The notes under the pieces are model-generated. The model searched no databases, had not been told where the DNA came from, and saw only the letters and a list, made by a program, of their open reading frames with translations. This document shows, piece by piece, positions 1 through 9,333 of a DNA stretch of 55,898 nucleotides (within the stretch, counting starts at the first letter, position 1; each line of letters starts with the position of its first letter). The stretch spans positions 1 to 55,898 of the forward strand of contig NZ_JACJRE010000049.1 of assembly GCF_014697075.1 (NCBI RefSeq), in the 5' to 3' direction. A program made the translations under genes and the position numbers. The DNA is from Tolypothrix sp. FACHB-123 (lineage in GTDB: Bacteria; Cyanobacteriota; Cyanobacteriia; Cyanobacteriales; Nostocaceae).

Positions 1-454
1 ATGTCAATACATATAAGGCTTTTGGCAAAATAAAGATGCTTTTTTTGTGTTTATATGAGTGCTATAACTAATAATTTGGCATAATAGCTACTGAAGAACC
101 ATATCAATTCAAAACTCAAAACTTGTACTGAGAGCTTCGTGAAGTATTCAAAATTAAGCAAGCCAGAGTTTACAAGGGTTTTGAGACGAGAATTTGAGTT
201 ATGAGTTTTGGCAGATCGGTACAATTGATAATTACCGTTTCGCTGATTGTTTGCGACTTTAGCAGTGGGTGATTGATTGACGCAGTGCTTTACTAGCTAG
301 ACAATCTAGCCTAGTGTGTGGTATATACATTAGTTCCTAATCACCCAAAGATTGTGTCTGGATTTTGGCAGATTGTATTGTATATATTTCTCGGTCAGTA
401 ATCAATGGCACAAGCAATAGCTGACAAGTTACCACTAATGGTTTGCAGTGTTAA
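1..454. other. gene-free left edge
   Basis: No credible coding region lies here. It is AT-rich and follows the 3' end of the minus-strand GGDEF gene. Around 110-125 and 190-210 there are short phrases related to the 'actcaaaact / gagttatgagttttg' intergenic repeats common in Nostocales. I see no promoter or RNA gene I can defend. Confidence 0.5.
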
Positions 455-1735
455 TTAAAATACGCCATAACGAGCTTTTCCTTGTCGCTTCGCACGGTAC
501 ATAGCAATATCAGCATCTCGGAGTAGGTTGTGTGGTTCTTCGTAATGACTACTACTTAATGCAATCCCAATGCTAGCGGAGGGAAAGATCTGATTTCCGT
601 TGAAGTTAATTGGTACGCTTAAAGATTCCTGAATGCGTTTGGCTACATTGGTTGCGTCTGTAACGTCTTTGATATCTTCTAACAGTACAGCAAATTCATC
701 ACCACCAAATCTAGCTACTGTATCGCCACTGCGTAAACATGACTCTAAGCGTCGGGCGATCGCTACTAAAAAATCATCGCCGATCACATGTCCAAAGCGA
801 TCGTTAATTCCTTTAAAACCATCTAAATCTAAAAACAAAACTGCAAAATTATAATCATTGCGCCGTTTGCTGCGTTCAATTGTTTGTCTGAGGCGATCGA
901 GAAATAAAACTCGATTGGGAAGCGCTGTTAATGCATCATGACAAGCATTGCGTAGTAGTTGGGCTTCTGTTTGTTTGCGTTGACTAATATCTTGAAACAC
1001 TAAAACTGCACCATCAATATTGCCATCCACATCACGAATTGGGGCGACAGAATCACCAATAGGTATAATCTTGCCATCCTTAGCCAGCAGGTTACAGTTG
1101 TCTGGTATGTTTAAAACTTCTCCTGCTTGTATTGCTTTTGTGGCTAAATTATCAATTACTTCATCCATGTCTTTGTCAATTAAGTTTACAACTTCACTTA
1201 AATCCTTGCCATAAGCTTCATCTTGTCTCCAACCTGTGAGGGTTTGGGCGACTGGATTCATCATTTGAATACAGCCATTAGCAGAAGTGACTACGACTCC
1301 ACAGCCCATACTATTAATAATTGCTGTGAGTTTCTGCTTTTCTTGTTCATATTTTTTATGCAGTCGATGCTTATAAAGTGCCATTTCGACAGCAAATTGC
1401 AAGTCTTTTTCAGCACATGGTTTGAGAATATAGCTAAATGGCTCACTGAGTTGCTGTTGGTATGTTTGATTATCTCCTGAATACTCCGTTAAATACACAA
1501 CTGGTATCTGGAAATCATTTTGGATAATATCCACAAATTCAGTACCATTAATTTTACCTGCTAAACAGATATCAATTAATACTAGATGTGGATTATCCTC
1601 CGCTACTTTTTTGATAGCTTCTTCACCGGAAGCTGTCAATTCTAGAACAGAATACCCTAACTTTTGCAAACTATTTCTTATATCTAAAGCTAGGATTTTT
1701 TCATCCTCAACAACTAGGATTTTGTGGGAGAACAT
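455..1735 (-). CDS. REC-PAS-GGDEF response regulator (diguanylate cyclase)
   Basis: Predicted phosphorylation-controlled diguanylate cyclase making c-di-GMP in the cytoplasm. The 426 residues show a receiver domain at about 3-125 with the acidic pair E10/D11, phospho-acceptor D55, T83 and K105. A PAS domain follows at about 135-255, then a GGDEF domain at about 262-426. The active-site signature GGDEF is intact at 344-348. Five residues before it an RxxD inhibitory site (R335-D338) is intact, so product feedback inhibition is expected. No EAL domain follows, so it should synthesise rather than degrade the messenger. No partner histidine kinase is adjacent; the gene stands alone, with long gene-free DNA on both sides. 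Domain calls are from motifs; the upstream signal is unknown. Confidence 0.93.
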   Translation of the reverse strand: MFSHKILVVEDEKILALDIRNSLQKLGYSVLELTASGEEAIKKVAEDNPHLVLIDICLAGKINGTEFVDIIQNDFQIPVVYLTEYSGDNQTYQQQLSEPFSYILKPCAEKDLQFAVEMALYKHRLHKKYEQEKQKLTAIINSMGCGVVVTSANGCIQMMNPVAQTLTGWRQDEAYGKDLSEVVNLIDKDMDEVIDNLATKAIQAGEVLNIPDNCNLLAKDGKIIPIGDSVAPIRDVDGNIDGAVLVFQDISQRKQTEAQLLRNACHDALTALPNRVLFLDRLRQTIERSKRRNDYNFAVLFLDLDGFKGINDRFGHVIGDDFLVAIARRLESCLRSGDTVARFGGDEFAVLLEDIKDVTDATNVAKRIQESLSVPINFNGNQIFPSASIGIALSSSHYEEPHNLLRDADIAMYRAKRQGKARYGVF

Positions 1736-2435
1736 GTTAGACTAATCTGTTGGCTAAAGTGCAGATTTTGTTTTCAGTCTCGGCTCACTCTGAAAATCAA
1801 TAATCCTATAATAATCAATCTGTAATCTACCTGTGTAGTGCCGTGAGTGAAATAATAACTAAGTTTTTATTTACATATTTTTTCTGGCGCTCATACAGTT
1901 AATATCCTGTTAATAAGCCAAAATCCTATTTGGAAATGTAAATTGTCATACAGTTATCAGAAACTCAAGAAATATTTTGGCAATTTGGCAGATTTACATC
2001 ATAAAGAACACAAATCTTTGCGGGCTTTACGTAAGGGAGTAAAGATTTGAATGTTAAGAGAGTAAGCAGAGAACAGGGATTGTAGAAGTAATATCAAATT
2101 CTTCTATACTGTTGCAAGTATTCAGGGCATTTAATTGGTATTCCGGTTATTTTTTGCTACAATTTTGACTTAGTAGATTAAAAAATTTAATGTATCTTTT
2201 AGCAACAAATACAAGAATATACTCTGCAAAAGGTATAACAATATACGATTTTAATAAAGCTGAAGATTGGGTTTAAATGATAGATTGCTTGTATGAAAAG
2301 CAATATAAAAAATTAAATTGCATGTATCAAATATCTTTAAGGAAATTTCCCGGTCGAGAAATGTTAATAAGGAAGAAGAATAGTTGCCAAGAAAGCCAAT
2401 AGTCAATAGCTAAGAATTGATTGATCAATAACTAT
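1736..2435. other. gene-free stretch between GGDEF gene and folB
   Basis: About 700 bases of AT-rich DNA with no credible ORF. It holds a perfect 9-bp inverted repeat (CAAATCTTT at 2011-2019 with AAAGATTTG at 2041-2049) able to form a hairpin, and short repeat phrases toward 2390-2435. The 5' region of the GGDEF gene must lie near 1736-1850, but I cannot point to a clear promoter. Confidence 0.45.
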
Positions 2436-2470
2436 TGACTAATGACCAATGACTAATGACCAATGACTAA
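2436..2470. repeat. heptanucleotide tandem repeat (TGACYAA)x5
   Basis: Five contiguous heptamers alternate TGACTAA and TGACCAA. The last copy overlaps the stop codon of folB (2467-2469, minus strand). This is the short tandemly repeated repetitive (STRR) type of sequence known in heterocystous cyanobacteria. Confidence 0.85.
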
Positions 2471-2832
2471 TTAGACTTGGTTCTTGTTAATTCAATGTGA
2501 ATTTTGCCGCTAAAGTCGGGAATAGGTGCTGCGGGTTTGATGAGAGTAACTTGGACTTGGGTAACGCGATCGCATTCTTGGAGAATTGCATCTGCAATTG
2601 TGCTGGCTAGCTTTTCGACTAAAGCGCACGAGTATGTTTTAATTAGGTTTTGCACTAAGCCAATTACATGGCGATAATCTACTGTGTCTGCGATCGCATC
2701 TGTGCTCGCCGCAGCAGACAGATCCAACCATAACTTGACATCAGCCTCAAACCATTGTCCTAACACCTGTTCTTCAGCTAAAAACCCGGTGTAGCCGTAG
2801 CCACGAATTCCCGTTAAATAAATGCAGTCCAT
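2467..2832 (-). CDS. folB: dihydroneopterin aldolase
   Basis: Converts 7,8-dihydroneopterin to 6-hydroxymethyl-dihydropterin and glycolaldehyde in tetrahydrofolate synthesis. The 121-residue length is normal for the family. Visible family features are the N-terminal GIRGYGYTGFLAEE stretch carrying the conserved Glu (20-21), the VDYRHV segment with Tyr53, the central LVEKLAS helix, and the catalytic Lys in LIKPAAPIPDF (Lys99). The gene is divergent from menD with about 105 bases between starts, so the two promoters share that gap. Its stop codon lies inside a heptamer repeat array, so the last residues may have been shaped by repeat growth. Confidence 0.93.
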   Translation of the reverse strand: MDCIYLTGIRGYGYTGFLAEEQVLGQWFEADVKLWLDLSAAASTDAIADTVDYRHVIGLVQNLIKTYSCALVEKLASTIADAILQECDRVTQVQVTLIKPAAPIPDFSGKIHIELTRTKSN

Positions 2833-2937
2833 AACAGTAAAAGTGCGAATGAAAGCATTCTGGATTTTAGCTGGATCTGTCCCGTTGCAGTATAGGCTTG
2901 AGTAGTTAAGAATTCATTTATTGCTCTGTTTGCTGGA

Positions 2938-4680
2938 ATGACGATCGCTTATAGCAATGTTAATCAACTTTGGGCTGATATCTTAACCCAGACACTAAAG
3001 CGCCTCGGATTGACTTGTGCTGTTATTTGTCCGGGTTCCCGTTCTACACCCTTAGCAGTGGCTTTTGCTACCCAAAGACCGGATATTGATGTTATCTCAA
3101 TTCTGGATGAACGTTCCGCTGCTTTCTTTGCTTTGGGACAAGCTAAAGTTAGTGGAAAACCTGCGGTACTGGTTTGTACTTCTGGGACAGCTGGTGCTAA
3201 CTTTTATCCAGCGGTGATTGAAGCTAGAGAAAGCCGCGTACCGCTGTTGGTGTTAACGGCGGATAGACCACCAGAATTGCGTGATTGTCACTCTGGGCAA
3301 ACTATCGATCAATTAAAGTTATACAGTGGATATCCTAACTGGCAAACAGAATTAACTTTGCCTATAGCAGAGATGGGAATGCTTGGCTATCTGCGACAAA
3401 CAATTATTCATGCTTGGGAACGCACACAAACCCCCTCACCAGGGCCAGTACATTTAAATATTCCGTTCCGCGATCCCTTAGCACCAATTCCTGATGGAAC
3501 TGACTTGAGTCAGGTGCAATCTCAGTTAAATTTTGCAGATTTTTTTGCGGGACTAACAAATACTTTCCCCTTCCCCATTCCCCGTTCCTCATTCCCAATT
3601 CCCGATGAATGGCGACAATGCGATCGCGGTATTATTATCGCTGGTGTTGCCCAACCACAGCAATCACAAGAATATTGTAGAGCGATCGCCCAACTTTCCC
3701 AAACCTTAAAATGGCCAGTTCTGGCTGAGGGACTCTCACCCTTAAGAAATTACGCCCACCTCAACCCTTATTTAATTTCTACCTACGACCTGATTCTACG
3801 CCATCCCCAATTAGCTAAACAGCTAGCACCCACAATGGTAATTCAAGTGGGAGAAATCCCCACAAGTAAAGAATTGCGTAATTGGATCAATACTACACAA
3901 CCGCGACGCTGGGTAATAGATCCTAGCGATCAAAATCTCGATCCTTTGCATGGAAAGACGACTCATGTGCGAGTTTCAATTACAGAATTGAAGTTTGGGG
4001 AGAAGGGGGATACATTTTCTGTGTCGATTCCTGAATATTTGCAATTGTGGTGTGATGGGGAAACTAAAGTAAGAACTGCTGTTGATCGGACTTTGGGGAC
4101 AATGGCGGAGTTATTTGAAGGTAAAGCAGCTTGGTTACTTTCCCAAACTTTACCACCAGGAACGCCCTTATTCATTGCTAATAGTATGCCAGTGCGGGAT
4201 GTGGAATTTTTTTGGCAACCAAATAATTTAGGAGTGCGATCGCATTTTAACCGGGGTGCGAATGGAATTGACGGTACATTATCCACCGCTTTGGGAATCG
4301 CCCATCACAATCAAAGTACTGTGATGTTAACGGGAGATTTGGCTTTATTACATGATACTAATGGTTTTTTAATCCGCAACAAGTTCGTCGGACATTTGAC
4401 AATCTTGTTAATTAATAACAATGGTGGGGGAATTTTTGAGATGTTACCCATTGCCAAATTTAACCCACCTTTTGAGGAATTTTTTGGCACTCCCCAAAAT
4501 ATTGATTTTGCTCAGTTATGCGCCACCTATAACGTAGAGCATGAATTGATTACTAATTGGGAACAGTTGCAACAAAAATTAAATCCGCTCCCAACTCAAG
4601 GAATTAGAGTATTAGAACTCAGAACAAATCGCGCTCATGATGCTAAATGGCGACGGGAAAATTTACCAAAGTTTTACTAA
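2938..4680 (+). CDS. menD: SEPHCHC synthase (MenD)
   Basis: Thiamine-diphosphate enzyme joining 2-oxoglutarate and isochorismate to 2-succinyl-5-enolpyruvyl-6-hydroxy-3-cyclohexene-1-carboxylate, an early step to phylloquinone, the photosystem I quinone in cyanobacteria. The 580 residues show the N-terminal CPGSRSTPLA motif, the LDERSAAFFALG segment with the cofactor-activating Glu, and the C-terminal GDLALLHDTNG and LLINNNGGGIFE motifs of the ThDP/metal site. An in-frame Pro/Phe-rich stretch at residues 210-222 is encoded by DNA (3564-3603) that reads like a cyanobacterial CCCCATT heptamer repeat. It lies between the N-terminal and middle domains, where extra residues should be tolerated. 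No other men genes are nearby, as is usual in cyanobacteria. Confidence 0.96.
   Translation: MTIAYSNVNQLWADILTQTLKRLGLTCAVICPGSRSTPLAVAFATQRPDIDVISILDERSAAFFALGQAKVSGKPAVLVCTSGTAGANFYPAVIEARESRVPLLVLTADRPPELRDCHSGQTIDQLKLYSGYPNWQTELTLPIAEMGMLGYLRQTIIHAWERTQTPSPGPVHLNIPFRDPLAPIPDGTDLSQVQSQLNFADFFAGLTNTFPFPIPRSSFPIPDEWRQCDRGIIIAGVAQPQQSQEYCRAIAQLSQTLKWPVLAEGLSPLRNYAHLNPYLISTYDLILRHPQLAKQLAPTMVIQVGEIPTSKELRNWINTTQPRRWVIDPSDQNLDPLHGKTTHVRVSITELKFGEKGDTFSVSIPEYLQLWCDGETKVRTAVDRTLGTMAELFEGKAAWLLSQTLPPGTPLFIANSMPVRDVEFFWQPNNLGVRSHFNRGANGIDGTLSTALGIAHHNQSTVMLTGDLALLHDTNGFLIRNKFVGHLTILLINNNGGGIFEMLPIAKFNPPFEEFFGTPQNIDFAQLCATYNVEHELITNWEQLQQKLNPLPTQGIRVLELRTNRAHDAKWRRENLPKFY
3564..3603. repeat. heptamer-like repeat inside menD
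   Basis: A run of degenerate TTCCCC(A/G)TT units lies within the coding sequence and codes for F210-P222. Very similar GGGGCAT/GGGGAAT units occur between genes at 15633 and 33992. Its base pattern differs from the surrounding codons. I infer an in-frame repeat insertion. Confidence 0.6.
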
Positions 4681-4746
4681 CTGTTGGTGGTTGACGCTTG
4701 ACTGGGAAAAGAAATTTTCAGACTTGATTCACAGCTTAATTACGAA

Positions 4747-5430
4747 TTACGAATTCCCTTGTACTTGTTTAATCGCATTCATTACTCGTTGGTAATTTTG
4801 CCTGTCGCCTTGTTTTTGATATAAATTTGCAGCTTGTTGTAAATCTTTCAGTGGTTGTGGGCGATCGCCTTGTTTGTAATATATTACCGCTCGGTTAAAG
4901 TAAGGATCGGCATAATCTGGTTCAATGGCAATAGCTTGATTGTAATCGGCTATTGCTGCGGGAACATCTCCTAGGCGATACTGCGTATTACCGCGTTTAA
5001 AGTAAGCGGCGGCATATTTGGGACGCAAGCGAATTGCTTGGTTAAAATCTTCTATTGCTGCGGTGTGATTATTTAATGATTCAGTTTGCAGCAGTCCCCG
5101 CAGATAATAAGCTTCGGGATAATCGCCTTTGAGGGTAAGAGCTTGATTAAGATCCGCGATCGCACCTTGAACGTCGGTAAATCTTCGCGCTGCACCTCGA
5201 TTATAATAAGCTGCGGCAAACTTGGGATTTAATCTAATCGCCTCAGTCCAGCTTGCAATTGCCCCAGGGTAGTCTCCACGCTGGTATTTTTCCAAACCTT
5301 GGGCGAAAACTGCTTCCGCACTAGTTTGGGCAATTAACATCGGTACTGTCTGAGCTTGTACTTTAGGAGTGATGCCGATCAGCGCAATCGTCATTCCCAA
5401 TATGGTACTCATCCCAACTAATGATTTCAT
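4747..5430 (-). CDS. secreted/periplasmic TPR-repeat protein
   Basis: Scaffold-type protein of 227 residues. A signal peptide is visible: basic start, hydrophobic core and an AQA-like cleavage site near residue 26. It is followed by about five tetratricopeptide repeats with the usual YxxAI-W/D-NxAI-L-P pattern (residues about 40-210). No catalytic domain is present. The gene begins 23 bases after the stop of the alcohol dehydrogenase on the same strand, so the two are probably cotranscribed. TPR proteins of this kind usually mediate protein contacts; no partner can be named. It converges with menD, leaving 66 bases between the stops. Confidence 0.85.
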   Translation of the reverse strand: MKSLVGMSTILGMTIALIGITPKVQAQTVPMLIAQTSAEAVFAQGLEKYQRGDYPGAIASWTEAIRLNPKFAAAYYNRGAARRFTDVQGAIADLNQALTLKGDYPEAYYLRGLLQTESLNNHTAAIEDFNQAIRLRPKYAAAYFKRGNTQYRLGDVPAAIADYNQAIAIEPDYADPYFNRAVIYYKQGDRPQPLKDLQQAANLYQKQGDRQNYQRVMNAIKQVQGNS

Positions 5431-5453
5431 AGTTCTCTACAGTCAAGACGCAA

Positions 5454-6473
5454 TCAAATCATACCAGTGTTTTCCTTATTTGAGTTTTCATCAACCACTA
5501 ATACAGCCGAACCTGTAATTTTCCCACTCCTGAGGGCGGTTAAGGCTTCATTCGCCTGAGTTAAATTAAAGGTATTGATTTCTGTGTGGATGGGAACTTG
5601 AGGTGCTAAAGCCAGAAACTCTTCGCCATCTTGACGAGTTAAATTAGCCACAGAGCGTAACACCCGTTCTTCCCAAAGAATGTCATAAGGAAAAGCCGGA
5701 ATTTCGCTCATGTGAATACCCGCACAAATTACAGTACCGCCTTTTGCCACTGCACGCAAAGCTGTGGGTACTAATTTACCTATAGGTGCAAAAATAATTG
5801 CTGCATCTAAAGGTTCTGGTGGTAATTCCTCTGAACTACCAGCCCAAGTTGCACCCAATTGACGGGCAAACTCTTGACCTGCAATATCGCCAGCACGGGT
5901 AAAAGCGTATACTTGCCGCTGTTGATAGCGTGCTAGTTGAATCAAAATATGAGCTGCTGAACCAAAGCCATAAAAACCAATTTTTTCTGCGTCACCAGTC
6001 ATGCGATAGGCGCGGTAACCAATTAAGCCGCCACATAATAACGGTGCTGCTTGCAAATCTGGAAAGCTGGGATCTAAAGGAAAGCAAAAGCGAGAGTCAG
6101 CTACAGTGTATTCTGCATAGCCACCATCAATATTGTAACCTGTAAATTCTGCAAAATCGCAAAGATTTTCTCGACCGTTAAGGCAATAACGACAGCGATC
6201 GCAAGTATGACCCAACCAAGGAACACCAACCCGCTGACCGATGGTGAATTGTACAACGCGATCGCCTATCGCCTCAATCGTACCGACAATTTGATGTCCG
6301 GGGATGAGGGGTAACTTGGGATGAGTTAATTCACCATCAACGATATGTAAATCTGTGCGACAAACAGCACAAGCATGAACGCGAATCAGTACTTGCTCAG
6401 GATGGGGTTGAGGTACTGGTACGTCAGCCAATCGCAAAGGTTGATGCGGTGCCTCTAATATCATTGCACGCAT
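5454..6473 (-). CDS. zinc-dependent alcohol dehydrogenase family protein
   Basis: Medium-chain dehydrogenase/reductase, 339 residues. The catalytic zinc site is suggested by C38 and by H60 in PGHQ; most relatives have GHE, so the usual second-shell Glu is Gln here. A structural zinc lobe is complete (C91, C94, C97, C105). The nucleotide-binding fold shows GFYGFGSAAH at about 167-176. Expected reaction is NAD(P)H-linked oxidation or reduction of an alcohol/aldehyde; the substrate is not readable. The class is common in cyanobacteria, where some members reduce aldehydes. It is first in a likely two-gene unit with the TPR protein. Confidence 0.88.
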   Translation of the reverse strand: MRAMILEAPHQPLRLADVPVPQPHPEQVLIRVHACAVCRTDLHIVDGELTHPKLPLIPGHQIVGTIEAIGDRVVQFTIGQRVGVPWLGHTCDRCRYCLNGRENLCDFAEFTGYNIDGGYAEYTVADSRFCFPLDPSFPDLQAAPLLCGGLIGYRAYRMTGDAEKIGFYGFGSAAHILIQLARYQQRQVYAFTRAGDIAGQEFARQLGATWAGSSEELPPEPLDAAIIFAPIGKLVPTALRAVAKGGTVICAGIHMSEIPAFPYDILWEERVLRSVANLTRQDGEEFLALAPQVPIHTEINTFNLTQANEALTALRSGKITGSAVLVVDENSNKENTGMI

Positions 6474-6571
6474 AATTAATTCAGGATGATTTAAGTAAAG
6501 TATTTAGACTACTTGACTATTAATCTTAAGCCCTAGATCGGGCAACCTGAGATTAAGCGCTAATTGTCAGA

Positions 6572-6763
6572 TCAAACCTGGCTCATCTGTTTGATTAACT
6601 CTGACTGTGATTCAGTTACAGCTAGGGAAGACTGCTCCAGAACAACTGCGATCGCATTAGACTGTAAAGAAATATTTTCTACTGGGGGATTATCGGTACA
6701 ACAACCGTCTTTCCACTTTCCACCTAGTTTCCGATGACATGCTTTTTCAATATGCTGTCCCAT
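6572..6763 (-). CDS. possible small Cys/His-containing protein
   Basis: A 63-residue reading frame starting MGQHIEKACHRK, with a GKWKDGCC segment that could bind metal and an unremarkable C-terminus. A TTG start 12 bases upstream is also possible. I see no convincing ribosome binding site and do not recognise the family. It lies about 100 bases upstream of the alcohol dehydrogenase on the same strand. Residue composition of the first third looks protein-like. It could equally be a chance frame; treat as tentative. Confidence 0.35.
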   Translation of the reverse strand: MGQHIEKACHRKLGGKWKDGCCTDNPPVENISLQSNAIAVVLEQSSLAVTESQSELIKQMSQV

Positions 6764-7134
6764 AAAAAGTAGCAATTATGTTAACTGCTGTAGTGTGTCT
6801 GATTATCATAGTATTAAATGGCAAATTCCGGCAACTAGCGGCAATGAACATACATAATTGGGCATAATCAGCAGAGTCAGCACAGGAAGTAAAGCAAGTA
6901 AATCACTATTGTTTACTTTTGCTGTGGTTACCACACAACTTCCGTGGTAACGACACTGAATCTGATGGTAACCAATGCTGTTTGTGAAATTAATACCAAT
7001 TCAAATAATGTTTGCGACACATCAATATATTCTAGAGGGCAAGGCAATACCCACCTGTGTCAACTTAAGTCACAGATGGCTGATTGCAAGGCTTACCTGC
7101 TCACCTGGGAATGAATTCCAAGGCTCATAGTCAA

Positions 7135-7200
7135 AGTAGGGGCGGGTTAAGCGAGATAGTCGTGAATTACTTGGAGCATATCTGTAAACCCGCCCCTACT
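7135..7200. repeat. perfect 14-bp inverted repeat (hairpin)
   Basis: AGTAGGGGCGGGTT at 7135-7148 pairs with AACCCGCCCCTACT at 7187-7200 across a 38-base loop. It is GC-rich against an AT-rich background and sits inside the MITE-like element. There is no T tract after either arm, so it is not a standard terminator. Confidence 0.75.
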
Positions 7201-7337
7201 AAAGTAAACTGGGGATAAATGATAATTTTTAGTTAGCTTTAGCTTACTTTTGCTATTAGACTCAGAATTCATTCTGAGGCGGGCTATGGGTTTGGCGTGG
7301 TTTCACATTAAGTAGACACGCATGGATATTGCCTTCT

Positions 7338-7373
7338 CCCTACCATCTGTCGCGTTCTTTTTTCAAATTGGTA
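7338..7373 (-). repeat. dispersed 36-bp repeat, copy 1
   Basis: Its reverse complement matches 12111-12146 at 34 of 36 bases. It forms the right end of the MITE-like element. Confidence 0.75.
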
Positions 7374-7460
7374 TAAAATTTATGAAAAAAGTTAGGTTTA
7401 AAACCGAGCAGAATTGTAGGTGACTGTCTTTAATGCGCGAATTTTGCATTGATTCATCCC

Positions 7461-8892
7461 TCAATTAACAGTCAACAATGCCGAAGGAATGCGTTGACTG
7501 GGCAGCAACAGATGATCAATAATTTGGTTGCGTAAATCTTTGGTCAGGTAACTATCACTCTGAATACATTTAAGTAGCAAAATATTAGCGTAAAAATAAT
7601 CTTTTAAAATCTTAATTTCATCTGGAGTAAATATAATATCATTCCAGCCAATATCTAAATATAATCTCATAGCCGATCGCAAGCGATTCGCCCAGTCTAG
7701 CCAATCTGCTTCTGGCGCTAGTTCGTCGGGGCGGCTTTCTTTTAAAAACACGAGAAACTCTGCTAAATCTTCATTGATATAATTACTGCGATCGTCTTCA
7801 TACTGGCGACAATTATGAACTTGTGCTAGGGAGTAATTAGGTTGCAGTTGTTGCGATTCTTGAGGAATATTCTCCCGTTCTTGCTTAGTAATACAAATTA
7901 AACCACTATTTTTATCAACTAAACTTACTTCTGTGCGTAATTCCGGCTTTGTCACAATTTCATTGCTAGCAGGAAGTTCTTCTTTCAACAGCGGACTTAA
8001 ATTTTGTGATTCAAAACCTTTTTCCTGGGTTTTAGTCGAAATTATATGCGCGTGATAATCAACTAAATCAAAGGCAAAATCAGATAATAGCGAACGCGGA
8101 TGAATACTTTTGCGTTCTTTATTGATTTCTCTTAAAGTCACCGCTAGTTCCTGGGCTAAGTGATAATCAACCTTTGACTGTAAATTGCTATATAATTCAA
8201 ATACCTGATCAACAAACAAATAAAATGCCCGCCACGAACTAGATTTGACTGCATGTAATGTGGTGACATTATCTAACCAAATTAACATATCTTGTAAAAC
8301 CTTATTTTCGTCCACCAGCAGATTAATTTGGCGAAACATCATTTTAAAGAAATCATCAGTATTTGCCAATCTTCCAGCAATCATCAAAAATACTTCTCGC
8401 CACTGACGCTTAGTTAAATGCTGTTGGATAACTTCGTTTAAAGCTGCTGTATTTCTTGTTTCTACTACATGATGAGCAACGAAATATTCTTGAAACGTCA
8501 AATGTGAAAAAGAATATACATCTTTGGATTGCTTAATTAGTAAACCATGATTTGCTTCAATAGCTCTTAAAATATCTTGACTCTCTTCAGCCAGCTTATC
8601 TGGGGCAATTTCGAGAATATTTTCTAAATAATTTTCAATTAACCTTTCTAACACATTCTAATAATACACCGCACAAGAAGTTGAGATTTTTTTCTTGCAT
8701 CTTGATTGGTTCGCTACTATTAAAAAAATTCCGAATAGTTTTATCAGAAATTACATCTTTGTTGCTGTTGGTTTTATCTTGATAAAGATTATTCAGTTCG
8801 GTAATCAGGAGTTTTGGCGAACCACCAAACTTTTCGATATAAGCTTGCTTTAACTTTTCCCAGATTTTTTGAGCGATGATGATTGCTGTCAT
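7461..8892 (-). pseudogene. NACHT-family (STAND) protein remnant, NTPase core missing
   Basis: Two pieces of one gene remain. The upstream piece (8892-8635) encodes 85 residues that look like the N-terminal helical module seen in some cyanobacterial NACHT proteins, including the segment ISDKTIRNFFNSSEP. The downstream piece (from a GTG at 8654 to 7461, 397 residues in another frame) resembles the region after the NACHT domain, with the hallmark SFSHLTFQEYFVAHHV and a C-terminal helical domain. The pieces overlap by 20 bases out of frame. The few hundred residues with the P-loop, Walker B and sensor motifs are absent. Simplest reading: internal deletion with frameshift of a STAND ATPase, a class used in signalling and phage defence. 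The long intact C-terminal frame suggests recent decay, or that it is still translated. Confidence 0.7.
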
Positions 8893-9333
8893 TGCTATAC
8901 CCTCTACCTGTGATAATTTTTGAGTCTTCTTGAAACTAGAGTGAATGCAGTGGGCAATATATAAAAAATACCATCGCTAAAAGTTGGGTCATTAATGATT
9001 TAACTGTTTCGTTTTATTGATTTTGCAAGCTTTTCTAGATATCTCATGCTGTAGTTTAACGTACAAATACTTATATTACTAGCTAGCGCTCATCTCCCGA
9101 CTGACTTTTATTTTTACTTTACAAACATTTCCTGTGAGCAGTTAACCGTCAACCCTTGCCAATGTTTTGACAGCTGATTTTTCTAGTTTATCTTCCGCAA
9201 GTTAGAAGCGGTAATTAAAATTTTTCCCTCTCAAGATAGTAGCCATTCGGTAGAAAAGGTTTGAAGATGGCAAATAACCGCTCATTACCGATTCTTTCCT
9301 AAGTTCACTACCGCTTGTTCTAAAATTCATCTT
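8893..9333. other. gene-free stretch
   Basis: About 440 AT-rich bases upstream of both the NACHT remnant and the plus-strand unknown gene, so it should hold two divergent promoters. Short TACCGC/GCGGTA phrases recur at about 9206-9320. I cannot assign any site with confidence. Confidence 0.4.

Larger units (their letters stand above)
6993..7374. mobile_element. MITE-like element with imperfect terminal inverted repeats
   Basis: The left end (6993-7022, starting ATACCAATT) and the inverted right end (7345-7374) match at 22 of 30 positions, including the outer ATACCAATT and an inner GCGACA. No ORF or transposase lies inside. The interior carries a perfect 14-bp inverted repeat at 7135-7148/7187-7200. 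The right end recurs almost exactly (34 of 36 bases, opposite orientation) at 12111-12146. This is what a non-autonomous, transposase-mobilised repeat would look like. No clear target-site duplication was seen. Confidence 0.5.
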
